A DNA stretch of 64,000 bases from Leifsonia sp. Root4. GTDB taxonomy: Bacteria > Actinomycetota > Actinomycetes > Actinomycetales > Microbacteriaceae. A program made the position numbers and the translations under genes. The stretch lies in contig NZ_LMDN01000004.1 of the NCBI RefSeq assembly GCF_001425085.1, positions 62,001-126,000 of the forward strand, given 5' to 3'. Position 1 is the stretch's first letter, and the number at the start of each line of letters is the position of its first letter. Positions 35,174-42,859 of the stretch are shown in pieces. The notes under the pieces are model-generated. The model ran no database searches and was not told where the DNA came from. It saw only the letters and a program-made list of their open reading frames with translations.

Positions 35174-36850
35174 CTAGTTGGTGTTGGCGTACAGCCAGTC
35201 GAGCGGGTCGACCTTGGTGCCGCTGATGCCGCCGAGGCGGATCTCGAAGTGCAGGTGCGGGCCCGTGCTCATGCCGGTGTTGCCCGTGTTGCCGATCACG
35301 TCGCCGGCCTTCACGATGTCGCCGACCGAGTAGAGCATGGTTCCGTGCTGCATGTGCGCGTAGACGCTGGTGATGGTGTCGCCGTTGATCTCGTGCTCGA
35401 TCATCATGTGCACGCCGAGGCTGCCCTCGCCGTCTTCGGCGAGGGTCACAACGCCGTCGGCAATGGACTGGATCTCCGCCCCGAGGCCCGGGTTGAAGTC
35501 CTGGCCACCGTGGTTGCTGGAGCAGCCGGCGCAGTCGCGGTAGCCGAAGCGGTCGCCGACGTGCACGCCGACGGCGAATGGCCACTGCACGGTGCCGTTC
35601 GGGTTGTTGACGAAGGTCGCCTCCATCCGGATGCCGCTGGCGGCCGCAGCCTCCGCGATCGTGGAGGTCTCGTAGCCGTCCGTCTGCACGGTGATCGAGT
35701 CTGCCCCGCTTGCGACGATGGACTGACCGGGCTCGTGGCTGGCCGAGCTCTTCGCCAGAAGGGTCGCGGCCTTGACGTCGTCGGCCGTCAGCAGGGCCTC
35801 AGCCGGAACCGAGGTCGCAACGGCCATGAGCGCAACGAAACCCATCGCGACGACGACGGAGGTCTTGGCGACGATGCGGCGCCCGAGTGGCCGGAGCACG
35901 CCCGCCTTGCTCGGCGCAGGTGCGGCAGGAGCCGAGGATGCCGCGCGCGACGGGGCGGACCGAGGCGCAGAGGGCGCTGCGGTGAATGGCGCTGCGGTGA
36001 GGGGCTCAGAAGCAAAAGGTGACGAGGCGAAGGGTGACGAGCTGACGTTCGCTGAGCTGAAGGTCGCGGAGCCGGCGCCCTCGGCGTCACGGGGCGTCGC
36101 AGGGGTGCGGCGGCTCGGCGCGATGGGGAGCGGAATCTCGGCGACCATGGGGCCGAGGCCCCTGACCGCACGGCGCTCTCCGGTCACGGCGCCGAAGTCG
36201 GCCGAAACCGTGGGAGTCGAGGCGACATCGACGTCGACGGAGGCGGCGCGGCGCGAACGGCGCTGGGTCGGAGCCCCGGAGGAGGCGAACTCTGTGGAGC
36301 CGAACTCGGTGGCGACGGCCGGTGGCTGCTCCACCGGGGGGATGCTGATGGCGACCTTGGGCGCTGCGGCGAGCGACTGCGCGGTGGCCAGCGGGGCGGC
36401 ATCCGGCGTGGGAAGCACGAGCGACTCGAGCAGCGCCGAGTAGGAGGATGCGGTGCGCGGGGCCGGCTGCGGCGCGATCGGGATGACGGCGGTGCGGGTC
36501 GGCACCTCGGGCACGATCGGCAGCACTGCGGTCGCGGTCAGGCCGGCCGACTCGGCTACAGCCTGCTCCCCAGCCGAAGGCGCTACACCCTGCTGCTCAG
36601 CCGAAGGCGATGCGAGCGGCGGCTGTGCGGCGAGCTCGATCGCCCGTTCCCGCTCGCGGATCTCACGCCGCGTCAGCGGACGATTCGAGCCGGAGGGGGA
36701 GCTGTCGACACCCGGCTGAACCGGTGCACCAGTGCCGGGCGCAGGGGCGTCCGGGGCAGTGGTGTCAGCAAGCAAAGTGGGGGCCTTCAGCGAGGTGTTC
36801 AAGACAAATATGAGGTGATCACCCTGGCCTCGCCAAAGTAACGAATTCAT
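35174..36850 (-). CDS. M23-family metallopeptidase, membrane-anchored, long disordered N-terminus
   Basis: Up to 558 residues. Residues 1-325 are Ala/Pro/Ser-rich and lack structure, and include RPLTRREIRERERAIEL at 57-73. One membrane helix spans about 329-348. The outside C-terminal domain carries the lysostaphin-type zinc motifs HGGQD (His447, Asp451), YAHMQHG (His499) and GPHLHFEIRLGG (His532, His534). It would cut peptidoglycan stem peptides. The large N-terminus is predicted to be cytoplasmic. The start is ATG 36850, but a possible promoter (TTCATA, 17 bases, TATGAA) overlaps that ATG, in which case a TTG at 36802 is the start. Confidence 0.83.
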   Translation of the reverse strand: MNSLLWRGQGDHLIFVLNTSLKAPTLLADTTAPDAPAPGTGAPVQPGVDSSPSGSNRPLTRREIRERERAIELAAQPPLASPSAEQQGVAPSAGEQAVAESAGLTATAVLPIVPEVPTRTAVIPIAPQPAPRTASSYSALLESLVLPTPDAAPLATAQSLAAAPKVAISIPPVEQPPAVATEFGSTEFASSGAPTQRRSRRAASVDVDVASTPTVSADFGAVTGERRAVRGLGPMVAEIPLPIAPSRRTPATPRDAEGAGSATFSSANVSSSPFASSPFASEPLTAAPFTAAPSAPRSAPSRAASSAPAAPAPSKAGVLRPLGRRIVAKTSVVVAMGFVALMAVATSVPAEALLTADDVKAATLLAKSSASHEPGQSIVASGADSITVQTDGYETSTIAEAAAASGIRMEATFVNNPNGTVQWPFAVGVHVGDRFGYRDCAGCSSNHGGQDFNPGLGAEIQSIADGVVTLAEDGEGSLGVHMMIEHEINGDTITSVYAHMQHGTMLYSVGDIVKAGDVIGNTGNTGMSTGPHLHFEIRLGGISGTKVDPLDWLYANTN

Positions 36851-36933
36851 AAAGGCTAGCGGGCGCAGTATGAAAAATCCATGTGAACGGATGCGTTTGC
36901 CCCCTAACGGGGGTAATCACATTGGGGGGCACG

Positions 36934-37020
36934 TTTACCCGGCGTTCACCGTCATGCGCCATCGATTGTGTGCGGATTCAGGGGCCCATCACGGCTAAAT
37001 CACGGCTGTGTCACGGCAGA
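36934..37020. promoter_or_regulatory. 11-bp direct repeats upstream of the M23 gene
   Basis: Three gapless units ATCACGGCTAA, ATCACGGCTGT, GTCACGGCAGA (36988-37020) and a pair GTTTACCCGGC, GTTCACCGTCA (36934-36955) share a TNAC core at 11-bp period. Direct repeats with GTCAC cores are bound by MtrA-type response regulators that control cell-wall peptidases in actinobacteria. Assignment is inferred. Confidence 0.45.
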
Positions 37021-37032
37021 ATCCGGGGCGGA

Positions 37033-37653
37033 TCACCGGTGACTCCCGGCGGGTTCCCGGGTGCGTCTGGCCCGATAGAGCACGTGTGGCGCGAGCGGGT
37101 GGTCGGCGGGCAACGCGGGGTGCCCGAAGTCGCCGGCCTCGTCGCGGACCATGCCGATGCGTTCCATGACGCGCCGCGAGCGCAGGTTTGAGCGCGACGT
37201 GAACGACACGATCTCGTGGAGGCCGACGGTGCCGAATCCGTACTCCAACACCGCGGACGCCGCCTCGCTCGCGTACCCGTTGCCCCAGGCGTCTGCGGCC
37301 AGCCGCCAACCGATCTCGACGGCCGGCCCCGGCGCGGATCCGTGCGGCGACGTGAAGTGGGCGGTGAAGCTCGGCACCGCGAGCCCGACGAAGCCGATGA
37401 ACTGCCCGGAGTCCAGCCGCTCCACCGCCCAGAGCCCGAAGGCAGCGCGGCCGGAGCCGTTCCGTTCGAAGCCCGCTTCGATGCGGTCGATCAGCGCGTC
37501 GGATGCCGCGGCGTCGAGCACCGCGGGGAAGTACTCCATCACGGCCGGATCGGCGTTCATTCGGGCGAAGGGCGCCCGGTCGGCATCCGTCCAACGCCGC
37601 AGCAGCAGGCGCTCCGTGACGATTCGCGGCCCGCGTGCGACGGGAGCGCTCAC
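37033..37653 (-). CDS. GNAT-family N-acetyltransferase (RimJ/RimL type)
   Basis: About 206 residues. It starts ARGPRIVTERLLLRRWTDADRAPFARMNADP, typical of the Acetyltransf_3 subgroup, with VEIGWRLAADAWGNGYASEAASAVLEYGF as the acetyl-CoA-binding region and SNLRSRRVMERIGM. It acetylates protein N-termini, amino groups or small molecules; substrate unknown. The GTG at 37653 overlaps the stop of the upstream gene by 4 bases. Confidence 0.87.
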   Translation of the reverse strand: MSAPVARGPRIVTERLLLRRWTDADRAPFARMNADPAVMEYFPAVLDAAASDALIDRIEAGFERNGSGRAAFGLWAVERLDSGQFIGFVGLAVPSFTAHFTSPHGSAPGPAVEIGWRLAADAWGNGYASEAASAVLEYGFGTVGLHEIVSFTSRSNLRSRRVMERIGMVRDEAGDFGHPALPADHPLAPHVLYRARRTREPAGSHR

Positions 37654-38501
37654 GCGGAGGTCCCGATGCCGGCCTCCACGAGTGCCGCGTGCAGCGCGGC
37701 GAAGAGTCCCGGCTCGGCGGCGATCAGCAACTCCGCGGTCGCGGGGGCACCGTGCAGGCCGGCCACGTGGGCACCGGCCTCCCCCGCGATCAGAGCGCCG
37801 GCGGCGTGATCCCACGGGTTGATGTGGCGTTCGTAATAGGCGTCGAGGCGGCCGGATGCCACGGCGCAGAGATCCAGCGCGGCGCTGCCGCCGCGGCGGA
37901 TGTCGCGGACCCGAGGCAGCAGTGCGCCGAGCACAGCGCCCTGGGCGGCCCGGCGCTCTGCGATGTATGAGAAGCCGGTTCCGACCAGTGCGTGCGCAAG
38001 CGTTGGATCGGCGTTCACCTGCAGTCGCTCCGGCACACCCTCGCGGTCAAGCAGCTCGAGCCAGGCCCCTCCGCCTGCACTGGCCGTGTAGAGCTCGCGG
38101 ACCGACGGCGCGTAGACGGCTCCGGCGAGCGCCCGCCAGGTGGCGGTCGGTTCGTGGCCGGCAGCGGCGTCTGGATCGAGTTCGCCCACCGCGATGCTCA
38201 CAGCCCACGTCGGGTTGCCGTAGAGGTAGTTGACGGTGCCATCGATCGGGTCGACGACCCAGACGAGCCCCGAGCTGCCGGTGGTGGCATCCGATTCCTC
38301 GCCATAGAAGCCATCGTGAGGGCGCTCGGCCGCGATCAGCGCCCGGATCAAGGCCTCGGTCTCACGGTCGGCTGCCGTGACGACGTCGACGTCACTCGAC
38401 TTGCTGGCGGCAACCGAGACCCCCTCGCGTCGGCGATCCGCGGCAAGTGCTCCAGCCTCGAGCGCGATCCGGCGGGCAGTCTCCATCAATGCAACACTCA
38501 T
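37650..38501 (-). CDS. Inositol-monophosphatase-family protein
   Basis: 283 residues. Metal-binding motifs are GEES (about 67-70), DPIDGTVNY (Asp84, Asp87) and INPWDHAAG near 215. These are Mg-dependent phosphatases of inositol phosphate, histidinol phosphate or related esters. The ATG at 38501 lies 6 bases after a TAGCGT -10 box, so the mRNA is likely leaderless. Coupled by 4 bases to the GNAT gene. Substrate not decided. Confidence 0.87.
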   Translation of the reverse strand: MSVALMETARRIALEAGALAADRRREGVSVAASKSSDVDVVTAADRETEALIRALIAAERPHDGFYGEESDATTGSSGLVWVVDPIDGTVNYLYGNPTWAVSIAVGELDPDAAAGHEPTATWRALAGAVYAPSVRELYTASAGGGAWLELLDREGVPERLQVNADPTLAHALVGTGFSYIAERRAAQGAVLGALLPRVRDIRRGGSAALDLCAVASGRLDAYYERHINPWDHAAGALIAGEAGAHVAGLHGAPATAELLIAAEPGLFAALHAALVEAGIGTSA

Positions 38502-38507
38502 ACGCCA

Positions 38508-38513
38508 ACGCTA
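38508..38513 (-). promoter_or_regulatory. -10 box TAGCGT for leaderless phosphatase gene
   Basis: TAGCGT, 6-base spacer, ATG at 38501. Confidence 0.6.
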
Positions 38514-38531
38514 CCCGCCGCCCGTGCTCGT

Positions 38532-38586
38532 GAGTGGGCGCAATCTGCCCCATGGCGACGCTCGAAGGGGCCGATTGCGCCCACTC
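38532..38586 (-). terminator. Long two-part hairpin after the reductase gene
   Basis: GAGTGGGCGCAATC pairs with GATTGCGCCCACTC, and GCCCC with GGGGC inside. It sits 42 bases after the stop of the 38629 gene and before the phosphatase promoter. Confidence 0.65.
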
Positions 38587-38628
38587 GCGGCCCGCCTCAG
38601 GCGAGACAGGGCGGGCGGGCGGGCGGCG

Positions 38629-39498
38629 CTAGGCGACGAGCGCTGCGGCGGCGGTGGCGAGCTCTGCGCGCAGCGGCGTGGTCGGGCGGCCGAGAAGGCG
38701 GGCGAGCTCGCCACTCGTCTCGGCCAGGAGCCCGTCACGGATGTTGCCGTCGAGCGCGACGACGAAGCCGGCGGTGCCGGCGTCGAGGCCGGCCTGCTCG
38801 AGTGCTGCCTGGTGCTCCTCCGGGCTGAGGCTGCGGAAGGCGACAGGGCGACCGAGCACGTCGGCAGCGGCCTCGGCGAGTTCGGCGTGGCTCCAGGCGA
38901 CGTCGCCGCTCAGCTCGTAGACGGCTCCGCTGTGGCTCGCGTCGACGAGCACGAGTGCCGCGGCAGTCGCGTAGTCGGCCCGGCTGGCGCTGGCCACGCG
39001 CCCCTCGCCGACGCTGGCCGCGATCTCGCCGCTCGCGGCCGCCTGGCTCAGCGCGCCGAAGTAGTTCTCGGTGTACCAGCCGTTCCGCAGGATGGTGGAC
39101 GGGATGCCGGAGGCTGCGATCAGTTCCTCGGTGGCCTTGTGCTCCGGGGCCAGAATCAGTGCGGACGTGGTGGCGGCCGGCGCGCTGGTGTAGACGAGGC
39201 GTCCGACCCCGGCGGCCTTCGCGGCGTCGATGACGGCGGCGTGCTGGGCGACTCGCTGACCGACCTCGCTGCCGGAGATCAGCAGCACGGCATCCGCCCC
39301 GGCGAATGCCTGCTCGAGCGCTGCGCTGTCGGAGTAGTCGGCGACGACGGTGCGGATGCCGCGCTCCTGCAGCTCCGCGAGGCGCTGCTCGTTGCGGCCG
39401 GTGCCGATGATCTCGGCGGTCGGCGTTCCGCCCTGCAGCAGTGCATCGATGACGAGGGCGCCGAGCTGGCCCGTTGCTCCGGTGATGACGATGGTCAT
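38629..39498 (-). CDS. NAD(P)-binding oxidoreductase, QorB/NmrA-like
   Basis: 289 residues, atypical short-chain dehydrogenase fold. It begins MTIVITGATGQLGALVIDALL (GxxGxxG cofactor loop) and contains LVYTSAPAATTSALILAPEHKATEELIAASGIPSTILRNGWYTENYFG, the QorB (NADPH:quinone oxidoreductase 2) pattern. It probably reduces quinones or acts as a redox sensor. GAAAGGA lies before the ATG at 39498. It is divergent from an HxlR regulator, as in the known QorR/qor arrangement. Confidence 0.87.
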   Translation of the reverse strand: MTIVITGATGQLGALVIDALLQGGTPTAEIIGTGRNEQRLAELQERGIRTVVADYSDSAALEQAFAGADAVLLISGSEVGQRVAQHAAVIDAAKAAGVGRLVYTSAPAATTSALILAPEHKATEELIAASGIPSTILRNGWYTENYFGALSQAAASGEIAASVGEGRVASASRADYATAAALVLVDASHSGAVYELSGDVAWSHAELAEAAADVLGRPVAFRSLSPEEHQAALEQAGLDAGTAGFVVALDGNIRDGLLAETSGELARLLGRPTTPLRAELATAAAALVA

Positions 39499-39599
39499 GG
39501 TGTTCCTTTCGAGTGCGCCCAGCTGGCCGCGGATGTCACGACCGCTCTGGCCGTCGTCGGGTACAACCCCGTGCACCCGACGTTACTTCCCAGAAGAAG

Positions 39600-39622
39600 G
39601 TACCCACCTTTTGGTAAGGTAC
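39600..39622. promoter_or_regulatory. Candidate HxlR operator GTACC-N13-GGTAC
   Basis: Inverted GTACC and GGTAC arms 13 bases apart, ending 4 bases before the regulator ATG and spanning its TAAGGT -10 box. HxlR proteins bind such spaced repeats and often autoregulate. Confidence 0.55.
39615..39620 (+). promoter_or_regulatory. -10 box TAAGGT for leaderless hxlR-type gene
   Basis: TAAGGT, 6 bases, ATG at 39627. Confidence 0.55.
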
Positions 39623-39626
39623 GTAC

Positions 39627-40007
39627 ATGACGGTGAGAAATGAGCAGCTGCAGGGGATCCCGGGCACGACGGCGGGAATCTTTCCGGCGGCCTGTCCGAG
39701 CCGCACGGTGCTCGACCACGTCACGAGCAAGTGGGGCGTGCTCGTGCTGCTGGCGCTCTCCCGCGAACCGCACCGCTGGGGCGAACTCCGCCGCGGCATC
39801 GAGGGCATCAGCGAGAAGATGCTGGCGCAGACGCTGCGCACACTCGAGGGTGACGGCTTCGTGCATCGCGAGGTTCAGGCGGTGATTCCCCCGCGCGTGG
39901 ATTACAGCCTCACGGCGCGCGGCCGCGAACTCACGGAACACCTGTTGCCCCTGATGGGCTGGATCGACGACAACGCCGCCGAGATCCTCGCGCCCCGGTT
40001 CGACTGA
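39627..40007 (+). CDS. HxlR-family redox-type regulator, QorR-like
   Basis: 126 residues. The winged-helix domain runs CPSRTVLDHVTSKWGVLVLLALSREPHRWGELRRGIEGISEKMLAQTLRTLEGDGFVHRE. Cys23 in the PAACPSR motif is the conserved thiol that QorR/HypR-type members use to sense disulfide or quinone stress. It likely represses the divergent reductase gene and itself through the GTACC repeat. Probably leaderless. Confidence 0.88.
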   Translation: MTVRNEQLQGIPGTTAGIFPAACPSRTVLDHVTSKWGVLVLLALSREPHRWGELRRGIEGISEKMLAQTLRTLEGDGFVHREVQAVIPPRVDYSLTARGRELTEHLLPLMGWIDDNAAEILAPRFD

Positions 40008-40099
40008 GCTCGCGTCAGGCGAGGGCGGGATTGGCCGGTGACGGTCCCCCGATCGCCACCGGCTCCATGCGTCTGTCCCCCGACGGCGCATGTCCCTTC

Positions 40100-40111
40100 G
40101 TACGATCGTAC
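40100..40111. promoter_or_regulatory. Perfect palindrome GTACGATCGTAC at the tetR stop
   Basis: A 12-bp perfect palindrome adjoining the stop of the TetR gene, next to TATAAC on the plus strand. It could be an operator, but no gene starts nearby. Confidence 0.35.
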
Positions 40112-40785
40112 TATAACTGGACGGTGTCCCCCGGCTGCCGGGCCAGGAAGCGGCCCGGCTCGACCACACCGAGCAGAGCGAACTCCCGTTCGAGCATCTC
40201 CTCGATGCGCTCCGGCAGATCCTGCCGCCCGGTGAGCCGCTGCGAGATCTCCTGCACCCCATAGAAACCGGCGACGAGGTGCCAGGCCTCGCTCGCGAGG
40301 TTCCTGCCGGGCGGGATCTCGCCGTCATCCGATGCCTCGATCAGGCACTGTGCGATCACGGCCACCCAGCTGACGTACGGCGTTGGGAAGGTGGCGGGGA
40401 TGACGTCGTACTCGCGGAGGAGTCGTACAGCGGCACGCACGCGTACGTCGTCGCGGAACGCTCGGGACACCGTGCGGATGGATGTGACGATCGCGGCCAT
40501 GCCGCGCAGGGGGACGGACGATCCGATGATGTTCGCGAACGAGGCTTGGGCGTAGGCGCTCTGCACGATCTCGACGGCGAGGTCGACCTTGGCCTTGAAG
40601 TAATACTGCACCAGCCCCTTGCCGACGCCTGCCCGTTTGGCGATGCCGCCGATCGACGTTCCGGCGTAGCCCCGCTCCGCGAATTCCTCGGCCGCGATGC
40701 TCAGGATGCGATCGCGGGTCTCGGCCGAGCGCGCGGTCGATCCGGAGGGCGATGCCGAGGGCGACTGCGCGGTGGAAACGGTCAT
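40111..40785 (-). CDS. TetR-family regulator, gamma-butyrolactone-receptor-like
   Basis: 224 residues. HTH: RDRILSIAAEEFAERGYAGTSIGGIAKRAGVGKGLVQYYFKAKVDLAVEI. The C-terminal HLVAGFYGVQEISQRLTGRQDLPERIEEML closely resembles the ArpA/ScbR autoregulator-receptor pattern (FxGVQxxSQxLTGRxDL). Those proteins repress antibiotic or development genes until a butyrolactone signal binds. GGAG lies 9-10 bases before the ATG. No AfsA-type synthase is in the window, so the ligand is unknown. A plain TetR regulator of other function remains possible. Confidence 0.8.
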   Translation of the reverse strand: MTVSTAQSPSASPSGSTARSAETRDRILSIAAEEFAERGYAGTSIGGIAKRAGVGKGLVQYYFKAKVDLAVEIVQSAYAQASFANIIGSSVPLRGMAAIVTSIRTVSRAFRDDVRVRAAVRLLREYDVIPATFPTPYVSWVAVIAQCLIEASDDGEIPPGRNLASEAWHLVAGFYGVQEISQRLTGRQDLPERIEEMLEREFALLGVVEPGRFLARQPGDTVQL

Positions 40786-40935
40786 GTCGGCTGGACTCCT
40801 TCACTCACGCTGGCTGTTCCCCAGTTTCGCAGACCCGGCCAGCGGGGGCCTGTGCGGCGCGGTGCACGGGATCAGGCCGTCCCGTTCGCCGGACACCGCG
40901 GCAGGTGAAGCGATTTCGACCGGCTTAATCGACAA

Positions 40936-40964
40936 AACCCCGGAATCGCAGTGATTCCGGGGTT
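40936..40964 (-). terminator. Intrinsic terminator of tRNA-Tyr
   Basis: AACCCCGGAATC and GATTCCGGGGTT, 5-base loop, followed on the minus strand by TTTTG. Confidence 0.85.
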
Positions 40965-40966
40965 AG

Positions 40967-41051
40967 TGGTGGCGAGTGAGGGATTCGAACCCCCGAATGC
41001 TGAGCAGTCTGATTTACAGTCAGATCCCTTTGGCCGCTTGGGTAACTCGCC
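40967..41051 (-). tRNA. tRNA-Tyr (GTA), CCA encoded
   Basis: A class II tRNA with acceptor GGCGAG/CTCGCC, anticodon loop CTGTAAA, a long variable arm (TGCTCAGCA) and T-arm GGGGTTCGAATCCC. The 3' CCA is encoded, unlike the two tRNAs at 26641-26813. A TATGGT box lies at 41064-41069 (minus strand). Confidence 0.92.
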
Positions 41052-41256
41052 AGCGCGCACCCGACCATATGTTGCCACCTGACCGAAGACGCTCCACAAG
41101 CATACTTACCATCGGCCATCTGGTGAAATTGAGTCGCCCTCCCCCGCGCATTCGGGCGTTTCGGATGCCGCTGCGCCCGCGTCGGCAGCGGTCGAAGTGG
41201 TCTGAATCGCTAGACTTCTGGCGTATCCAGCATGCTCAGCGGAAGGCGGCGATGCG

Positions 41257-42276
41257 ATGGCCGGCATCGAAGAAGTGGCGAAGCTCGCGGGCGTCTCCAC
41301 CGCGACCGTCTCCCGCGCCCTGAGCGGCAACGGCTCGGTGTCGCAGGCCACGAAGCTCAAGGTGGATGCCGCGGCCGAGCAGCTCGGCTACGTGGTGTCC
41401 TCGAATGCGTCGAGCCTCGCATCCGGCCGCACCAAGAACATCGGTGTCGTCGTTCCCTTCCTCAACCGCTGGTTCTTCTCCACCGTTCTCGAGGGCGCCC
41501 AGCAGGCACTGCTTCGTGACGGCTACGACATCACCCTCTACAACCTCTCGGGCGACGGCGCCGAGCGGCACAGCGTGTTCGAGCACTTCCTGCTGCGCCA
41601 GCGCGTGGACGCCGTCATCGCGATCTCGCTTGAGCTCACCGCCGACGAGGTCTCCCGCCTGCACCGTCTGAAGAAGCCGCTCGTCGGCGTCGGCGGCCCG
41701 ATCCCCGGCGTGCGCACGCTCGCCGTTGACGACACGGCCGTCGCGAGGCTCGCCACCGGGCACCTGATCGCGCTCGGCCACCGCCGCATCGGCCACATCG
41801 GTGGAGTGCTCGAGCTCGACGTCGACTTCCACCTGCCGAGCAACCGCCGCGTCGGCTATGAGAGCGCGTTGCGCGATGCCGGCCTCGACGTCGATCCGGC
41901 CCTGTTCCGCCCCGCCGACTTCACGATCCAGGGCGGCTACCAGGCGGCCAAGCAGCTGCTCGGCAGCCCGTACGGACGCCCGAGCGCGATCTACGCCGCC
42001 AGCGATGAGATGGCGATCGGCGCGATCCTCGCCGCCAAGGACCTGGGCCTCAGCGTTCCGCGCGACGTCTCCATCATCGGCATCGACGACCACGACCTGG
42101 CCGAGTTCTTCGGGCTCAGCACCGTCGCGCAGTTTCCGCGCGCGCAGGGCGAGAAGGCGGTGCAGATGCTCATGGAGGAGCTGCACCCCGAGCGGCACGA
42201 TCCCGTGCAGAGCTCGATCGCGCTGCCGTTCGAGCTGGTCGTGCGCTCCAGTACGGCGACGCCGAGCGCCGACTAG
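41257..42276 (+). CDS. LacI-family transcriptional regulator
   Basis: 339 residues. HTH at the extreme N-terminus: IEEVAKLAGVSTATVSRALSGNGSVSQATKLKVDAAAEQLGY. The effector domain contains NIGVVVPFLNRWFFSTVLEGAQQALLRDGY and VSIIGIDDHDLAEFFGLSTVAQFP. This type is often found with maltose or maltodextrin genes in actinobacteria, so it is a candidate for the three TGNAAGCGRTKACA operators at 33063-33196, 8 kb away (inference). TAGACT at 41211 is a possible -10 box. Confidence 0.88.
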   Translation: MAGIEEVAKLAGVSTATVSRALSGNGSVSQATKLKVDAAAEQLGYVVSSNASSLASGRTKNIGVVVPFLNRWFFSTVLEGAQQALLRDGYDITLYNLSGDGAERHSVFEHFLLRQRVDAVIAISLELTADEVSRLHRLKKPLVGVGGPIPGVRTLAVDDTAVARLATGHLIALGHRRIGHIGGVLELDVDFHLPSNRRVGYESALRDAGLDVDPALFRPADFTIQGGYQAAKQLLGSPYGRPSAIYAASDEMAIGAILAAKDLGLSVPRDVSIIGIDDHDLAEFFGLSTVAQFPRAQGEKAVQMLMEELHPERHDPVQSSIALPFELVVRSSTATPSAD

Positions 42277-42370
42277 CCCGCGGCATCCGGGTTTCGACCC
42301 TTCGACAGGCTCAGGGCCGGCCGAGCTCATCCGACGGGCGGTTATCAGCCCCGAACGCTAACATCGAGGC
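42277..42370. other. Intergenic gap with repeat remnant
   Basis: It holds a degenerate TTCGACAGGCTCA word at about 42299-42312 and, at its end, the yajQ promoter. Confidence 0.5.
42359..42364 (+). promoter_or_regulatory. -10 box TAACAT for leaderless yajQ
   Basis: TAACAT, spacer CGAGGC (6 bases), ATG at 42371. Confidence 0.55.
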
Positions 42371-42859
42371 ATGGCTGATTCCACTTTTGACATCGTCTCC
42401 AAGGTCGACCCGATGGAGGGCGAGAATGCCCTGCACCAGGCGCAGAAGGAAGTTGCTCAGCGCTACGACTTCAAGAACGTCGGCGCCTCCATCGAGCAGA
42501 CCGGCGAGAAGGTCCTGATCAAGGCGAACAGCGAAGAGCGAGCCAAGGCGATCCTCGAGGTCTACGAGGCCAAGCTGATCAAGCGCGGCATCTCGCTGCG
42601 CACCCTGGATGCCGGCGAGCCGTTCGCCTCCGGCAAGGAGTACCGCATCGAGACCTCGCTGAAGGCGGGCATCGACTCGGAGAACGCGAAGAAGATCAAC
42701 AAGATCATCCGCGACGAGGCGCCGAAGAGCGTCAAGAGCCAGATCCAGGGCGATGAGCTGCGCGTCTCCTCGAAGAGCCGCGACGACCTGCAGGAGACCA
42801 TGTCGCTGCTGAAGGGCAAAGACCTCGACGTCGCCCTGCAGTTCGTCAACTTCCGCTGA
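42371..42859 (+). CDS. yajQ: YajQ-family nucleotide-binding protein
   Basis: 162 residues. It begins MADSTFDIVSKVDPMEGENALHQAQKEVAQRYDFKNVGASIE and ends LQETMSLLKGKDLDVALQFVNFR, a near-ideal YajQ/UPF0234 protein with two RNP-like ferredoxin folds. Members bind cyclic di-GMP or RNA/tRNA. It is probably leaderless and overlaps the NUDIX gene by one base (TGATG). Confidence 0.93.
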   Translation: MADSTFDIVSKVDPMEGENALHQAQKEVAQRYDFKNVGASIEQTGEKVLIKANSEERAKAILEVYEAKLIKRGISLRTLDAGEPFASGKEYRIETSLKAGIDSENAKKINKIIRDEAPKSVKSQIQGDELRVSSKSRDDLQETMSLLKGKDLDVALQFVNFR

